DNA of 64,000 nucleotides from Bacteroidales bacterium (GCA_030690365.1 JAUYGX010000079.1:26249-90248), one strand, 5' to 3'; positions 8,157 through 17,856 are shown, numbered from the stretch's first letter. The notes: generated by a model not told the origin, from the sequence alone. Translations and numbers: made by a program.

Positions 8157-11100
8157 ATGAAAAAATTCTTACGCAACATCCTGGCTTTTGCAATTATCGT
8201 GTTTTTTGTATTCAATGCAGCATCACAGGTACCAGCACCTCAACAGGCTATAACGAAAACCAACGCCACCTCAGAGAAAACCTTTTTCGAAATCCAACAA
8301 GCGTTTAATGACTATTGGGGACCAAAAAACGTTGTAAACGGATACTACATCGAAAATGGTGAAAAGAAAAAAGCTGCGGGCTGGAAACAATTTAAACGTT
8401 GGGAATGGTATTGGGAAACCCGTGTAAATCCTACTACAGGTGAGTTTCCGACCATTGGAAGTGCCGAAATTTACCAGCAACTTAAAGAATCGAATAGCAC
8501 AAGAAACGCAAATGGGAACTGGCAATCACTGGGACCTTCCACCAGTCCGGGTGGTTATGCAGGCCTGGGCCGAATTAATGTTGTTGGCTTCCGCCCGGGC
8601 GACAACAATACATTGTATGCCGGCTCACCCACAGGAGGGTTATGGAAAACCACCGATGGAGGAAGTAATTGGTCTGTTTTAACAGATAACAATGCGGTTT
8701 TAGGTGTTAGCGATGTGGTTATTATTGCAGGTGGAACTACTGCCACAGATGTAGTTTATATTGCAACAGGCGACCGTGATGGAGGAAGTATGTGGTCACT
8801 GGGTGGTGGACAATATCCTGAAAACGGAAGCGTCGGCGTACTTAAATCTATCGATGGTGGGACTACCTGGTCTGCAACAGCATTGACTTTTACAACCAGC
8901 CAAAAGAGAAAAACAAACAGATTACTAAAGCATCCATCCAACGACAACATCATTTATGCAACTGTAAGCGATGGAAAAGTCTATCAGACTACAGATGGCG
9001 GAATAACCTGGCCAAGCATATATACTGGTGTTGAATTCGTAAGCATGGAATTTAAACCCGGCGATCCTACAATTATGTATGGAAGTACGAGAGCAGGAGA
9101 AATATACAGGTCTGTCGACTCCGGCATAAATTGGAATGCTGTTCTCACTGTAGGAGGTGCATCAAGGGTTCAACTGGCAGTAACAGACAATGACCCTACC
9201 ATAGTTTATGCGGTGGTTTATGCTTCTGGTTTGGAAGGTATTTATAAATCTACCGATAGTGGCGCTACTTATACCAAAGTATTTTCCGGGACTAACATTT
9301 TGGGAAGTAGTTGCGATGGAAGCGTATCCGGAGGACAAGGAACTTATGATTTATGTATTGCAGCTGACCCTAACGACGCAAACACTGTTTTTGTTGGAGG
9401 CATTAATACCTGGAAATCCACAGATGGAGGCTCCTCATGGGCAATTAATACGATATGGTCATCGGGGAATTATCCAGGTTGTCTAGCTGTTGAAACGCAT
9501 GCAGACAAGCATTTTTTGGGTTTTCAAAATGGAACATCCACTTTATTCGAAGGTAACGACGGTGGTGTATACAAAACTACGGATTATGGAATCAATTGGA
9601 GTTTTATCAGCAGCGGAATGGTAATTAGTCAATTATACCGACTCGGAGTTTCACAAACATCTTCAACCAGTGTGATTGCGGGACTTCAAGATAATGGCAC
9701 CAAAAGTAAATCGGGAAGCACATGGACTGATGTAATTGGTGGAGATGGAATGGAATGCACAATAGATCCCACCACTTCAAGTACGCAATATGGTGAATAC
9801 CAAAATGGTAATATTTACCGGACAACCAATAGTTGGACGAGCAGTACTTCAATAATTAGTGGTTTAAGTGGAAGCAGAGCATGGGTAACTCCATTTTTAC
9901 TTGATCCACTGGTAAATACAACTATGTATGTTGGTTGTCAGGATGTTTGGAAATCAACAAATCAAGGATCAGCCTGGACACAGATCAGCGCATGGGCAGG
10001 AAATACAATTCGCTCTTTGGCTGTGGCTCCTTCCAACTCCAGTTACATCTATGCTGCTACTCAAAACATTTTGTATGCCACAATTGACGGTGGAAGCAAC
10101 TGGACTAACATCACAGGAACTCTTCCGGTTGGTTCTTCCTTAATTACCTATATCTCTGTAAAAGCCGATGATCCTTTAACCGCTTGGGTATCACTTGGAG
10201 AATATAATGCTTATGGTGTTTACGAAACCACCGATGGCGGTGCCACATGGACGAATATTTCAGCCGGATTGCCTTCTATTCCGGTGATGTGTGTGGTTCA
10301 AAATAAGCAAAACACAACTGAAAATGAGCTTTATGCCGGAACAGATTTGGGTATATATGTAAAAGTAGGTTCAGGAGGCTGGACAGCATTTAATACCGGT
10401 CTGCCCAATGTGGTAGTAACCGAATTGGAAATCTATTACAACACCGGTACTCCAAGTTTAAGCCGTTTACGCGCAGCAACTTATGGCAGGGGATTGTGGG
10501 AATCGGAATTGTACAGCCCTGCCGCTACACCTCCGGTGGCTAATTTTTCTGCCGACATCCTTTATCCTGGTGTAGGACAAACGGTCACATTTACCGACCT
10601 TTCAACCAACGGCCCTGCCTCATGGGCATGGAGTTTTACACCTTCCACAGTAACCTATGTTGGAGGAACCTTATCAACTTCACAAAATCCACAGGTTCAG
10701 TTTAACGCTGTAGGGGATTATACGGTACAACTTACGGCCACCAATGCCTATGGCAGCGATCCTGAGAGCAAAAACAACTATATTTCAGTGGGGGCTTTGC
10801 AAACTTATTGTGCTGCTTCTGGCCCTATTGCAATATCCCAAAATCCATATATTAGCGGGGTTCAGATGGGAACAATAAACAATACGGGTACAGGATCAAG
10901 TGGATATATCAATTATACTGCGTCGTCATCGACAAATGTGATCATCAGTCAATCAAATAGCATCACAATCACGGTCGCAATAATAGGTCAGCCATCAAAT
11001 GTATATTATCCAGATGCCGATATAGGTATTTGGATTGATTGGAATCAGGATGGAGATTTTACAGATTCTGGTGAAAATGTAGTGTGTCAAATTGGAATGT

Positions 11101-12806
11101 CAAGTACACAAGGAATATTTTCCTTTTCGGCTCCGGTTGATGCAACATTGGGACAAACGACCATGAGGGTTCGAGTGAAGTACTTTGATGTCGATTGCGG
11201 ACTACCTTGTGGTACAACTACATATGGTGAAGTGGAAGATTACAAAATAACAGTACTCCCAGCCGAAAACACCTGGTCAGGTAGTTCATCCACGGACTGG
11301 GCCACAGCAGGCAACTGGAGTGGAGGTATTGTTCCAACTTCATCTCTAAATGTCACAATCCCAACTTCACCAGCCGGAGGCGTTTTCCCGGTAATCGGCT
11401 CAGGAACCACCGATGCAGCAGTCAATAACCTAACCATAGAATCAGGAGCAAGTTTGTCAATCGCTGGTAATTTAACAGTAAATGGAACGTTGACCAATAA
11501 TGCCGGAAATGCAGGTTTGGTCATTCAATCTACTTCTTCTTCTGCCACCGGATCATTAATTGCAGGTACAACCGGTGTTGCTGCAAAAGTCCAGAGGTAT
11601 ACTACTGCATCTGCATGGCATGGTATTTCTTCGCCGGTTTCTGGTGCAGACTTTAATAGTCTCTATCTAAACGGCAGCCCTGATGTTTGGGCTAAAAGTT
11701 ATAACGAACTGGATAATTCTTACAGCTACGCCAGCAGTTTGTCCACGCCCTTGGGTGATATGAAAGGATGGATGCTTTGGATAGATGGAGTCGCAGCCCA
11801 AACATTTAATATATTTGGCAACCTTAGAGGAGGAACTGTTGGCTCTGTTAATAATCTTACTAATCAGGCTGGCGATGCAACGCACGGTTACAATTTCGTT
11901 GGTAATCCTTTCCCATCAGCAATTGATTGGGATGCCGCTTCGGGTTGGACAAAGACTAACATTAGTGATGGATTCTGGATATTGGATGATGCAAATAATC
12001 TGTTTGCAACCTATAACACTGGATCAGGTGGCCTAAATGGCGGATCTCGGTATATCTCTTCAGGTCAGGCTTTCTTTGTTCAGGTTGACGCCGGACAGAG
12101 TTTAGGAACGTTAACGATGACGGATGCCGTTCAGGTGCATAATGGAGTGGGATTCCTTAAGGAACAAAATGCAATTTCTAATTTTATAAAACTGAAAGTG
12201 TCGGATGATAATAGTTCAGATGAATCAATAATTCGTCTTGACGCCGAAGCTACCGAAGGCTTCGACAGTCATTTAGATATGCATAAAATGTTTAGTTTCA
12301 ATGAAGATTCCCCACAGTTATTTAGTACTGCCAACGATAAAATGGCAATAAACGTTCTGCCTTTGGAAATAGTCAGTGTGCCCATAGACGTTATTGGAAA
12401 AGATGGAAATGAGATGAATATTTCAATCGTCGAGTCAAGCGATTTTGCAAATGTATACCTAAGTGATGATTATCTTGGTATTCAGACTAACCTGATGGAA
12501 AGTTCATATAGTTTCAATTATGATGCATCTCAAACAGATCGTTTCACGGTGTATTTTACTATTGTTGGTGTTGAGAATAATAAACTGGAAGATATAAAGA
12601 TTTATAGTTACAAAAAGAAGGTTAAAGTAGAAATACCTCTTGAGATGGATGGACAAATACAGATAGTTAATTTAATGGGCCAAACAGTTAAAGAAGTTAA
12701 TGCCCGTTCGGGTAGTCAGGAAATAAGTATTGAAAAAACAGGCTACTTCCTTGTGAGAATTATCGGAAACGCCGGAAGTATCAGCCGTAAAGTATTTATC
12801 TGGTAA
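8157..12806 (+). CDS. Giant secreted BNR/PKD/GEVED protein, variant T9SS C-terminal domain
   Basis: The 1549-residue protein is probably displayed on or released from the cell surface. The ATG at 8157 gives a signal peptide ending near NAASQ. Residues about 110-780 are many sialidase/VPS10-like BNR repeats of the type STDGGSSW, forming beta-propellers. A PKD domain lies near 795-880, a GEVED domain (GIWIDWNQDGDF, YGEVEDYKI) near 905-1035, and then the penultimate module with NPFPSAIDWD, QAFFVQVDAGQS and EATEGFD. The final 70 residues are a sorting-like domain (IKIYSYKKKVKVEIP) without Pro-Asn-Pro. No catalytic residues were identified. The tiny protein gene starts 22 bp later. Its tail is closely similar to that of 54371-58894. 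Confidence 0.88.
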   Translation: MKKFLRNILAFAIIVFFVFNAASQVPAPQQAITKTNATSEKTFFEIQQAFNDYWGPKNVVNGYYIENGEKKKAAGWKQFKRWEWYWETRVNPTTGEFPTIGSAEIYQQLKESNSTRNANGNWQSLGPSTSPGGYAGLGRINVVGFRPGDNNTLYAGSPTGGLWKTTDGGSNWSVLTDNNAVLGVSDVVIIAGGTTATDVVYIATGDRDGGSMWSLGGGQYPENGSVGVLKSIDGGTTWSATALTFTTSQKRKTNRLLKHPSNDNIIYATVSDGKVYQTTDGGITWPSIYTGVEFVSMEFKPGDPTIMYGSTRAGEIYRSVDSGINWNAVLTVGGASRVQLAVTDNDPTIVYAVVYASGLEGIYKSTDSGATYTKVFSGTNILGSSCDGSVSGGQGTYDLCIAADPNDANTVFVGGINTWKSTDGGSSWAINTIWSSGNYPGCLAVETHADKHFLGFQNGTSTLFEGNDGGVYKTTDYGINWSFISSGMVISQLYRLGVSQTSSTSVIAGLQDNGTKSKSGSTWTDVIGGDGMECTIDPTTSSTQYGEYQNGNIYRTTNSWTSSTSIISGLSGSRAWVTPFLLDPLVNTTMYVGCQDVWKSTNQGSAWTQISAWAGNTIRSLAVAPSNSSYIYAATQNILYATIDGGSNWTNITGTLPVGSSLITYISVKADDPLTAWVSLGEYNAYGVYETTDGGATWTNISAGLPSIPVMCVVQNKQNTTENELYAGTDLGIYVKVGSGGWTAFNTGLPNVVVTELEIYYNTGTPSLSRLRAATYGRGLWESELYSPAATPPVANFSADILYPGVGQTVTFTDLSTNGPASWAWSFTPSTVTYVGGTLSTSQNPQVQFNAVGDYTVQLTATNAYGSDPESKNNYISVGALQTYCAASGPIAISQNPYISGVQMGTINNTGTGSSGYINYTASSSTNVIISQSNSITITVAIIGQPSNVYYPDADIGIWIDWNQDGDFTDSGENVVCQIGMSSTQGIFSFSAPVDATLGQTTMRVRVKYFDVDCGLPCGTTTYGEVEDYKITVLPAENTWSGSSSTDWATAGNWSGGIVPTSSLNVTIPTSPAGGVFPVIGSGTTDAAVNNLTIESGASLSIAGNLTVNGTLTNNAGNAGLVIQSTSSSATGSLIAGTTGVAAKVQRYTTASAWHGISSPVSGADFNSLYLNGSPDVWAKSYNELDNSYSYASSLSTPLGDMKGWMLWIDGVAAQTFNIFGNLRGGTVGSVNNLTNQAGDATHGYNFVGNPFPSAIDWDAASGWTKTNISDGFWILDDANNLFATYNTGSGGLNGGSRYISSGQAFFVQVDAGQSLGTLTMTDAVQVHNGVGFLKEQNAISNFIKLKVSDDNSSDESIIRLDAEATEGFDSHLDMHKMFSFNEDSPQLFSTANDKMAINVLPLEIVSVPIDVIGKDGNEMNISIVESSDFANVYLSDDYLGIQTNLMESSYSFNYDASQTDRFTVYFTIVGVENNKLEDIKIYSYKKKVKVEIPLEMDGQIQIVNLMGQTVKEVNARSGSQEISIEKTGYFLVRIIGNAGSISRKVFIW

Positions 12807-12827
12807 TAACCCAAAAAAGCAAAAGAC

Positions 12828-13070
12828 ATGAAAAAGAAAATAGTTTCCACTTTGATGATTTCAGCCATGCTGTTGTTGCCCCTGCTTACTATTGGTCAAA
12901 TGCGGGGACCTTCGGATCCGGGTGGCGGACCCACAGGAAGCGACCCTCCCATTGGAGGCGGGGCACCCATTGGCAGCGGATTGGTCTTTTTGTTAACCAT
13001 GGGTGCTGTTTATGGCGGCAAAAAACTCTACCAGCTCTATACAGATCAAAAAGAAGAGCTGGAGGAATAA
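12828..13070 (+). CDS. Tiny cassette protein (copy 2)
   Basis: The 80-residue protein has a signal peptide (about 1-23), the segment MRGPSDPGGGP, PIGGGAPIGSG, a hydrophobic stretch, VYGGKKLYQLY and the acidic end QKEELEE. It is clearly homologous to 54104 and 60294 and more distantly to 7795. It follows the giant secreted protein by 22 bp and is followed by a terminator, so the two genes form one transcription unit. Role unknown. Confidence 0.87.
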   Translation: MKKKIVSTLMISAMLLLPLLTIGQMRGPSDPGGGPTGSDPPIGGGAPIGSGLVFLLTMGAVYGGKKLYQLYTDQKEELEE

Positions 13071-13137
13071 TTCAATCTCCTCCTGAATTCCTTCCTTTTC
13101 TGAGCAATGGTTTTCTCAAAAGCCAAAGAAATAGTTG

Positions 13138-13170
13138 GCGGTTACCGTTTCCGGTAGCCGCTTTTTTTTT
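13138..13170 (+). terminator. Intrinsic terminator after the 8157-13070 unit
   Basis: GCGGTTACCG (13138-13147) pairs with CGGTAGCCGC (13152-13161) with one T-G wobble and a 4-base loop, followed by nine T. Its right arm and T run recur at 14737, on the far side of the RhuM island. Confidence 0.85.
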
Positions 13171-13172
13171 GA
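13153..13172. repeat. Left direct repeat flanking the RhuM/RAYT island
   Basis: The terminator right arm plus T tract (ggtagccgc, nine T, then ga) is repeated at 14737-14755 with one T fewer. The two copies bracket a block of about 1.58 kb. Confidence 0.5.
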
Positions 13173-13321
13173 TGTCTGATATTTCGTGAAGGATTTGTTG
13201 GTAAATGGTGCGGCTAATACTCCCCATTAACTTAATAACGACTATATTACTTATAATGTTGTCTAAAATGGCTGGTCCTTCAACCATGTTTGGGTAATAT
13301 GGAATGTATTTTGCCGGAATA

Positions 13322-14335
13322 TTATTTCTTTGTTTTGTTAATAGCTTTTAACTTTTTGTTCGCATTTTCAATGCTTGCAATAAATTGTTTTTCAACCTCC
13401 GAAAGTTCTTCAGTTGCTTTGATCTGATATGTTTCATATTCTGCCAATGCTTTTTTTTGTGCCAGATCGGCTGAAATTGTACCGGCGTTGGTCAGAATAT
13501 CTTGTCTCGACATTTTAATAAACCCGTCAAGGACTTCAATCCAATCTCTCATGGTCAATGTTTTTCGCTGCATGGCATTTACTTCTGCTATATCAAGATA
13601 GGCCGAAACCAGTCGATTCAGAATTGCCAGTTCTTCCTCCTTTAGGTAGTTTTTGGCGACTGTAATTTCATTTTTAGTCGGTTTGTTACCTTTAAAAGCT
13701 GTTAAACCCATAAACGGTAATTGCGCATTTGCCCGTTGAAAAATAATTTCGGCAGCAGTATGGCCATGTGAAGCCCAATGCAGTTTGTTTTGTACCGTTT
13801 GAAAAAACAATTTGGTGGTTTCCACATTGGGGTTATAATCAACGCTCGTTGCGTAAATTTCGAGAACCTTCCGATAAAATACTTTTTCCGATGAGCGGAT
13901 TTCGCGAATACGTTCAAGTAATTCTTCAAAATATCCACTCCCTTTTTTCAGCAAATCATCGTTCATTGTAAAGCCTTTGATAAGGTATTCGCGCAGGCGT
14001 TCGGTAGCCCAAATTCTAAATTGCGTACCCCTGATTGATTTTACCCTATAGCCAACTGAAATAATGACATCTAAGTTGTAAAGTGTGGTATCATATTCCT
14101 TACCATCAGCGGCAGTTAGTCGGAATTTCCGACATACTGAATTTTCGGATAATTCACCTTCTTTAAATATGTTACCGATATGTTCAGTGATTGTAACCCT
14201 GCTTTTTTGAAATAATTCGGCCAATTGAGCTTGTGTAAGCCAAACCGTTTCATTTTCCAAACGGGCCTCAATCTTGGTAATCCCGTCTTCGGTTTGATAC
14301 ATAAGTATTTCTGAGTTTGAGTGTATATCAGACAT
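13322..14335 (-). CDS. RhuM family protein
   Basis: The 337-residue protein matches the Virulence_RhuM family (PF13310) along its length. Recognisable segments are VWLTQAQLAELFQKSR near the start, a predicted DNA-binding-like helical region, TLYNLDVIISVGYRVKS, RGTQFRIWATERLREYLIKG, and MRDWIEVLDGFI in the C-terminal half. RhuM proteins often lie on islands and near mobile elements; their biochemical role is poorly defined. Length is normal for the family and the gene looks intact. It is immediately downstream of a decayed transposase (3 bp gap), consistent with acquisition on a small mobile block. Confidence 0.88.
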   Translation of the reverse strand: MSDIHSNSEILMYQTEDGITKIEARLENETVWLTQAQLAELFQKSRVTITEHIGNIFKEGELSENSVCRKFRLTAADGKEYDTTLYNLDVIISVGYRVKSIRGTQFRIWATERLREYLIKGFTMNDDLLKKGSGYFEELLERIREIRSSEKVFYRKVLEIYATSVDYNPNVETTKLFFQTVQNKLHWASHGHTAAEIIFQRANAQLPFMGLTAFKGNKPTKNEITVAKNYLKEEELAILNRLVSAYLDIAEVNAMQRKTLTMRDWIEVLDGFIKMSRQDILTNAGTISADLAQKKALAEYETYQIKATEELSEVEKQFIASIENANKKLKAINKTKK

Positions 14336-14338
14336 ATC

Positions 14339-14554
14339 TTAATCATTAAAAAAGTTGTTAATCATGTTGTTCAATTCTGAAAAATTCCTGGCACTTAAGT
14401 ATAGATATTCATATTCAACTATTCCAGCCCTGACATGATTTTGGTGAATGGGTTCTATTCTGCTTTCAATCATTTCGTTACGGCCCCAATCTGCCACCCG
14501 GAAGGGTAACAAATGTACCACATTTTGATCCCTTATTTGCTTACTTTCTGACAT
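14339..14554 (-). pseudogene. Internally deleted REP-associated transposase (RAYT, IS200-like)
   Basis: A 71-residue frame starts at the ATG complementary to 14552-14554. Its first 23 residues (IRDQNVVHLLPFRVADW) match the N-terminus of RAYT/TnpA_REP proteins, and the last 40 (IHQNHVRAGIVEYEYLYLSA) match their C-terminus. The catalytic middle with the HUH motif is missing, so this is an internally deleted remnant. The open frame extends upstream to 14806, but that extension looks non-coding. A REP-like palindrome at 14628-14642 lies just upstream. Confidence 0.7.
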
Positions 14555-14627
14555 AATACAAAGATAAAAAACATAACGATAGAAAAGCGTAGTTGCATTT
14601 GTCCGCCGGTTACCTACGGTAGTTGAT

Positions 14628-14642
14628 CCTGCCTTCGGCAGG
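14628..14642. repeat. REP-like palindrome
   Basis: CCTGCC and GGCAGG arms surround a 3-base loop. Similar CCTGCC/GGCAGG hairpins occur at 21533-21549 and 51290-51305. Its place next to a RAYT remnant fits a REP/RAYT pair. Confidence 0.5.
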
Positions 14643-14736
14643 TGAACCTGTCGGCACCGGAGGCATGGAGGCATGAATCTACGCTTAGCGCTTCGTTTTA
14701 TTTCGATATACCACACCTCGTGGGGGGATTTTTTCT

Positions 14737-14755
14737 GGTAGCCGCTTTTTTTTGA
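14737..14755. repeat. Right direct repeat flanking the RhuM/RAYT island
   Basis: The bases ggtagccgc plus eight T and ga repeat the terminator arm at 13153-13172. There is no matching left arm here, so it is not itself a working terminator. Confidence 0.5.
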
Positions 14756-14888
14756 ACACTGATAACACGGATAAGACGGATTAATAAGAATAAAATCTGT
14801 GGGCATCCGTTTAACCCGCGCCTGTCCCGTTAGTACGGGGTTCCATTCCCCCCTTTGTGAAAATATTTGTTAAAATTTCACACCAACT

Positions 14889-14904
14889 GTTGTGCGCGCA
14901 CAAC
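14889..14904. promoter_or_regulatory. Predicted MarR operator (perfect 16-bp palindrome)
   Basis: The 16 bases GTTGTGCGCGCACAAC are a perfect inverted repeat 41 bp before the MarR start. A second, partial copy of the right half, TGCACGCACAAC, lies at 14924-14935. The palindrome covers the place expected for the -33 element relative to TATATTTG at 14913-14920, so a bound repressor would block RNA polymerase. Position and symmetry fit autoregulation by the MarR protein encoded next. Confidence 0.75.
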
Positions 14905-14912
14905 TTATGTAT

Positions 14913-14920
14913 TATATTTG
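14913..14920 (+). promoter_or_regulatory. -7 promoter element for the marR-fad unit
   Basis: TATATTTG fits TAnnTTTG exactly and lies between the full palindrome and the half-site, 25 bp ahead of the ATG at 14945. Confidence 0.65.
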
Positions 14921-14944
14921 CCATGCACGCACAACATATTTTAA

Positions 14945-15403
14945 ATGAATATCCAGGAAACAGTTGACTTTCACTTACGAAGCACCCTCTTCGCCACGCG
15001 CAGGATGTACAATCTGCTGGCGGCCGAAAACGGAATCACCCAGGGAATCGGCTACGTACTCATCAATATTGGCAAGGAAGGAGTCCCTGCCACCAAGATT
15101 GCACCCATGATGGGAATGGGCACATCGAGCCTTACTCGTTTGCTCAAAAACATGGAAGAAGATGGTTTGATTTACAGAAAATCGAAGGATGAAGACCGCC
15201 GCATTGTCATGATTTTTTTAACCCCCAGAGGAGTGGAACTGCGATCGAAAGTGCGCAAGGTGGTGATAGATTTCAATAAAAAATTATCCGAAAAAATCGA
15301 TCCGGCCGATATGGAAGCCTTCGTCCGGGTGAGCGAAGCCATCCGTCAGCAGGTTTGTAACGACCTGCTGCCATTTACCGGAGGCAATTGTGATGAAGAA
15401 TAA
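14945..15403 (+). CDS. MarR family transcriptional regulator
   Basis: The 152-residue protein has the winged-helix fold of MarR: a helix-rich N-terminus, the recognition region GVPATKIAPMMGMGTSSLTR, and the wing with KDEDRRIVMIFLTPRG near residues 80-95. It starts 25 bp after a promoter that overlaps a perfect palindrome, and 20 bp separate it from the beta-oxidation gene fadN. It is therefore probably a repressor of itself and of the fatty-acid operon, with an acyl-CoA or fatty acid as a plausible ligand by analogy with other regulators of this pathway; the ligand is inferred. Confidence 0.9.
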   Translation: MNIQETVDFHLRSTLFATRRMYNLLAAENGITQGIGYVLINIGKEGVPATKIAPMMGMGTSSLTRLLKNMEEDGLIYRKSKDEDRRIVMIFLTPRGVELRSKVRKVVIDFNKKLSEKIDPADMEAFVRVSEAIRQQVCNDLLPFTGGNCDEE

Positions 15404-15423
15404 TACTTTAAACCTATTAATAT

Positions 15424-17826
15424 ATGATACGTAGAATCAACAATGTTGCGGTACTTGGCTCAGGAGTGATGGGGTCGGGAATCGCCTGTCATTTTGCCAA
15501 CATCGGCCTCGATGTATTGCTGCTCGACATCGTCCCCCGCGAGCTCAATGAAGCAGAAAAAAGCAAGGGACTCACCCTGAAAGATAAAGCGGTACGAAAC
15601 CGGATGGTGAACGATTCGCTCACGGCAGCCCTCAAATCAAAACCCTCACCCATTTACAAACAGTCGTTTGCCAAACGGATCACCACCGGAAACATGGAAG
15701 ACGACCTGCAAAAAATAAAAGACTGCGATTGGGTGATAGAGGTGGTGATCGAACGCCTCGACATCAAGCAACAGGTGTTCGAAAAGGTGGAGAAATTCCG
15801 TAAACCCGGATCCCTCATCACTTCCAACACTTCCGGTATCTCGGTAGAAAAAATGATAGAAGGCCGCAGCGAAGATTTTCAACAGCATTTCTGTGGGACG
15901 CACTTCTTCAACCCGCCACGCTATCTTCAACTGTTCGAGATCATTCCCACCAGCAAAACCTTTCCCGAAGTACTCGACTTTCTGGCAGATTATGCCAGCC
16001 GCTATCTGGGTAAAACCCCTGTGCTGGCCAAAGATACCCCCGCTTTTATTGCCAATCGGGTTGGAACCTTCTCCATCATGGAGTTGTTTAACAATGTGGA
16101 ACAAATCGGCCTTACAATCCCCGAAATTGACAGGCTCACCGGACCTGTGATAGGCAGGGCTAAATCGGCCACCTTCCGCACAGCCGATATCGTGGGTCTT
16201 GATACTCTGGTGCATGTGGCCAACAACATCCGCGAAACAACCCACGACGAAGCCAATGAAGCGTTTAAAATTCCAGCCTATCTCCAAAAAATGCTGGATA
16301 ACAAATGGCTGGGTTCAAAAACAAAGCAAGGCTTTTTTAAGAAGGTTGATGAAGGGGGTGAGAAAAAATTCCTGAATCTGGATTTTTCCACCATGGATTA
16401 TGTGGAAGCGCCGCGTCCTAAATTTTCGGTATTCGAAAAAACCAAAGGCATCGACGATCTGCGTCAAAGGATGCCGATCCTCATGTCTGACAAAGGAAAA
16501 GCCGGTGAATTTTACCGCAGTTCTTTTTACAGTTTGTTCCAGTTTGTCTCCAACCGCATTCCTGAAATCACCGGCGACTTGTACAAGGTAGATGATGCCA
16601 TGAATGCAGGTTTTGGCTGGAAACTCGGGCCTTTCCAGACCTGGGATGCCGTAGGCGTTGCCTACACTGTAAAGACCATGGAAGAAGCAGGCAAAAAACC
16701 GGCACCATGGATTTACGATATGCTGGAGGCAGGAATCACCAGCTTCTACACCGTAAAAGAAGGTAAAAAATATTATTACGATATACCCTCCAAATCCTAC
16801 ATGGAAATTCCCGGCCAGGAAGCGTTGCTTTCGCTTGAAGTGCTGCGCACGTCGCACGTACTCTGGGAAAATTCCGACACCACCATTTTTGATTTGGGCG
16901 ATGGCGTGCTGAACATCGAATTCCATACCAAGATGAACACCATCGGCCAGGGAGTGCTCGAAGGACTCAACAAAGCCATCGACATGTCCGAAGCCGATTA
17001 TAAAGCCCTGGTTGTGTCCAACGAAGGAGAGCATTTTTCGGCAGGAGCCAATGTGGGCATGATTTATATGCTTGCCATCGAACAGGAATTTGAAGAACTG
17101 GATATGGCCGTTCAGTGGTTTCAGAAAACCACCATGCGCATGCGCTATTCAAGCATTCCTGTGATTGCGGCCCCACATGGCATGGCGCTGGGCGGCGGTT
17201 GCGAGTTGTGTATGCACAGCGACAAAGTGGTGGCTCATGCCGAAACCTACATGGGATTGGTAGAATTTGGTGTAGGACTGATCCCCGGTGGTGGCGGAAC
17301 CAAAGAGTTCGCACTACGCCTGTCGGATGAACTCAAGGAAGGCGATATCCGCACCAATGCATTCCTGAACCGCTATTTGAGTATTGGCCAGGCGAAAGTT
17401 TCAACTTCAGCTTATGAAGCTTTCGACCTGGGTTATTTGCGTCCGGGCATTGATGAAGTAATTGTGAGCCGGGCTCACCAACTGGCTTATGCCAAAAAGG
17501 CCGCCTTGAACCTGGTAGAAAAAGGCTATACCAAACCTGTGCCACGCACCGACATCAAAGTACTTGGCAAAGAGGCCCTTGGATTGGTTTATGTGGGTGC
17601 AGATGGTTTTACCACCGCCAACTACATGAGCGAACACGACAAACTCATCGCTGAAAAGCTGGGAATAGTGATGGCCGGTGGCGAAGTGTCGGAAGCCCTG
17701 ACAGAAGTCTCAGAACAATATTTGCTGAACCTCGAACGGAAGTCATTTCTGGAACTCTGCACACAACGTAAGACGCTGGAGCGCATCCAAAGCCTGATTA
17801 CCTCCGGGAAAATTCTGAGAAACTAA
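15424..17826 (+). CDS. fadN: 3-hydroxyacyl-CoA dehydrogenase / enoyl-CoA hydratase (FadN type)
   Basis: The 800-residue enzyme catalyses the hydration and NAD-linked dehydrogenation steps of fatty-acid beta-oxidation. The order is dehydrogenase first, as in Bacillus FadN and unlike E. coli FadB: NAD-binding motif GSGVMGSG at 12-19, 3HCDH segments with HFFNPPRYLQLFEI and a second helical half, then an enoyl-CoA hydratase domain near residues 485-690. Both hydratase catalytic Glu residues are seen, in LGGGCEL and in GLVEFGVGLIPGGGG. It forms an operon with the thiolase starting 30 bp downstream and the acyl-CoA dehydrogenase after that. Confidence 0.95.
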   Translation: MIRRINNVAVLGSGVMGSGIACHFANIGLDVLLLDIVPRELNEAEKSKGLTLKDKAVRNRMVNDSLTAALKSKPSPIYKQSFAKRITTGNMEDDLQKIKDCDWVIEVVIERLDIKQQVFEKVEKFRKPGSLITSNTSGISVEKMIEGRSEDFQQHFCGTHFFNPPRYLQLFEIIPTSKTFPEVLDFLADYASRYLGKTPVLAKDTPAFIANRVGTFSIMELFNNVEQIGLTIPEIDRLTGPVIGRAKSATFRTADIVGLDTLVHVANNIRETTHDEANEAFKIPAYLQKMLDNKWLGSKTKQGFFKKVDEGGEKKFLNLDFSTMDYVEAPRPKFSVFEKTKGIDDLRQRMPILMSDKGKAGEFYRSSFYSLFQFVSNRIPEITGDLYKVDDAMNAGFGWKLGPFQTWDAVGVAYTVKTMEEAGKKPAPWIYDMLEAGITSFYTVKEGKKYYYDIPSKSYMEIPGQEALLSLEVLRTSHVLWENSDTTIFDLGDGVLNIEFHTKMNTIGQGVLEGLNKAIDMSEADYKALVVSNEGEHFSAGANVGMIYMLAIEQEFEELDMAVQWFQKTTMRMRYSSIPVIAAPHGMALGGGCELCMHSDKVVAHAETYMGLVEFGVGLIPGGGGTKEFALRLSDELKEGDIRTNAFLNRYLSIGQAKVSTSAYEAFDLGYLRPGIDEVIVSRAHQLAYAKKAALNLVEKGYTKPVPRTDIKVLGKEALGLVYVGADGFTTANYMSEHDKLIAEKLGIVMAGGEVSEALTEVSEQYLLNLERKSFLELCTQRKTLERIQSLITSGKILRN

Positions 17827-17856
17827 TTCAATAACAAACCAGAAAAACTTAAAATC

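Noticed and set aside
13072..13287. Minus-strand frame of 71 residues after the 13070 gene
   Set aside because: It spans the terminator and intergenic DNA, and no family resemblance or signal was seen.
13322..14335. RhuM as half of a toxin-antitoxin system
   Set aside because: No small partner gene is present beside it and the family is not an established toxin.
14339..14806. Full 155-residue reading of the minus-strand frame
   Set aside because: The part upstream of 14554 contains repeats and shows no protein similarity; RAYT similarity begins at the Met at 14554.
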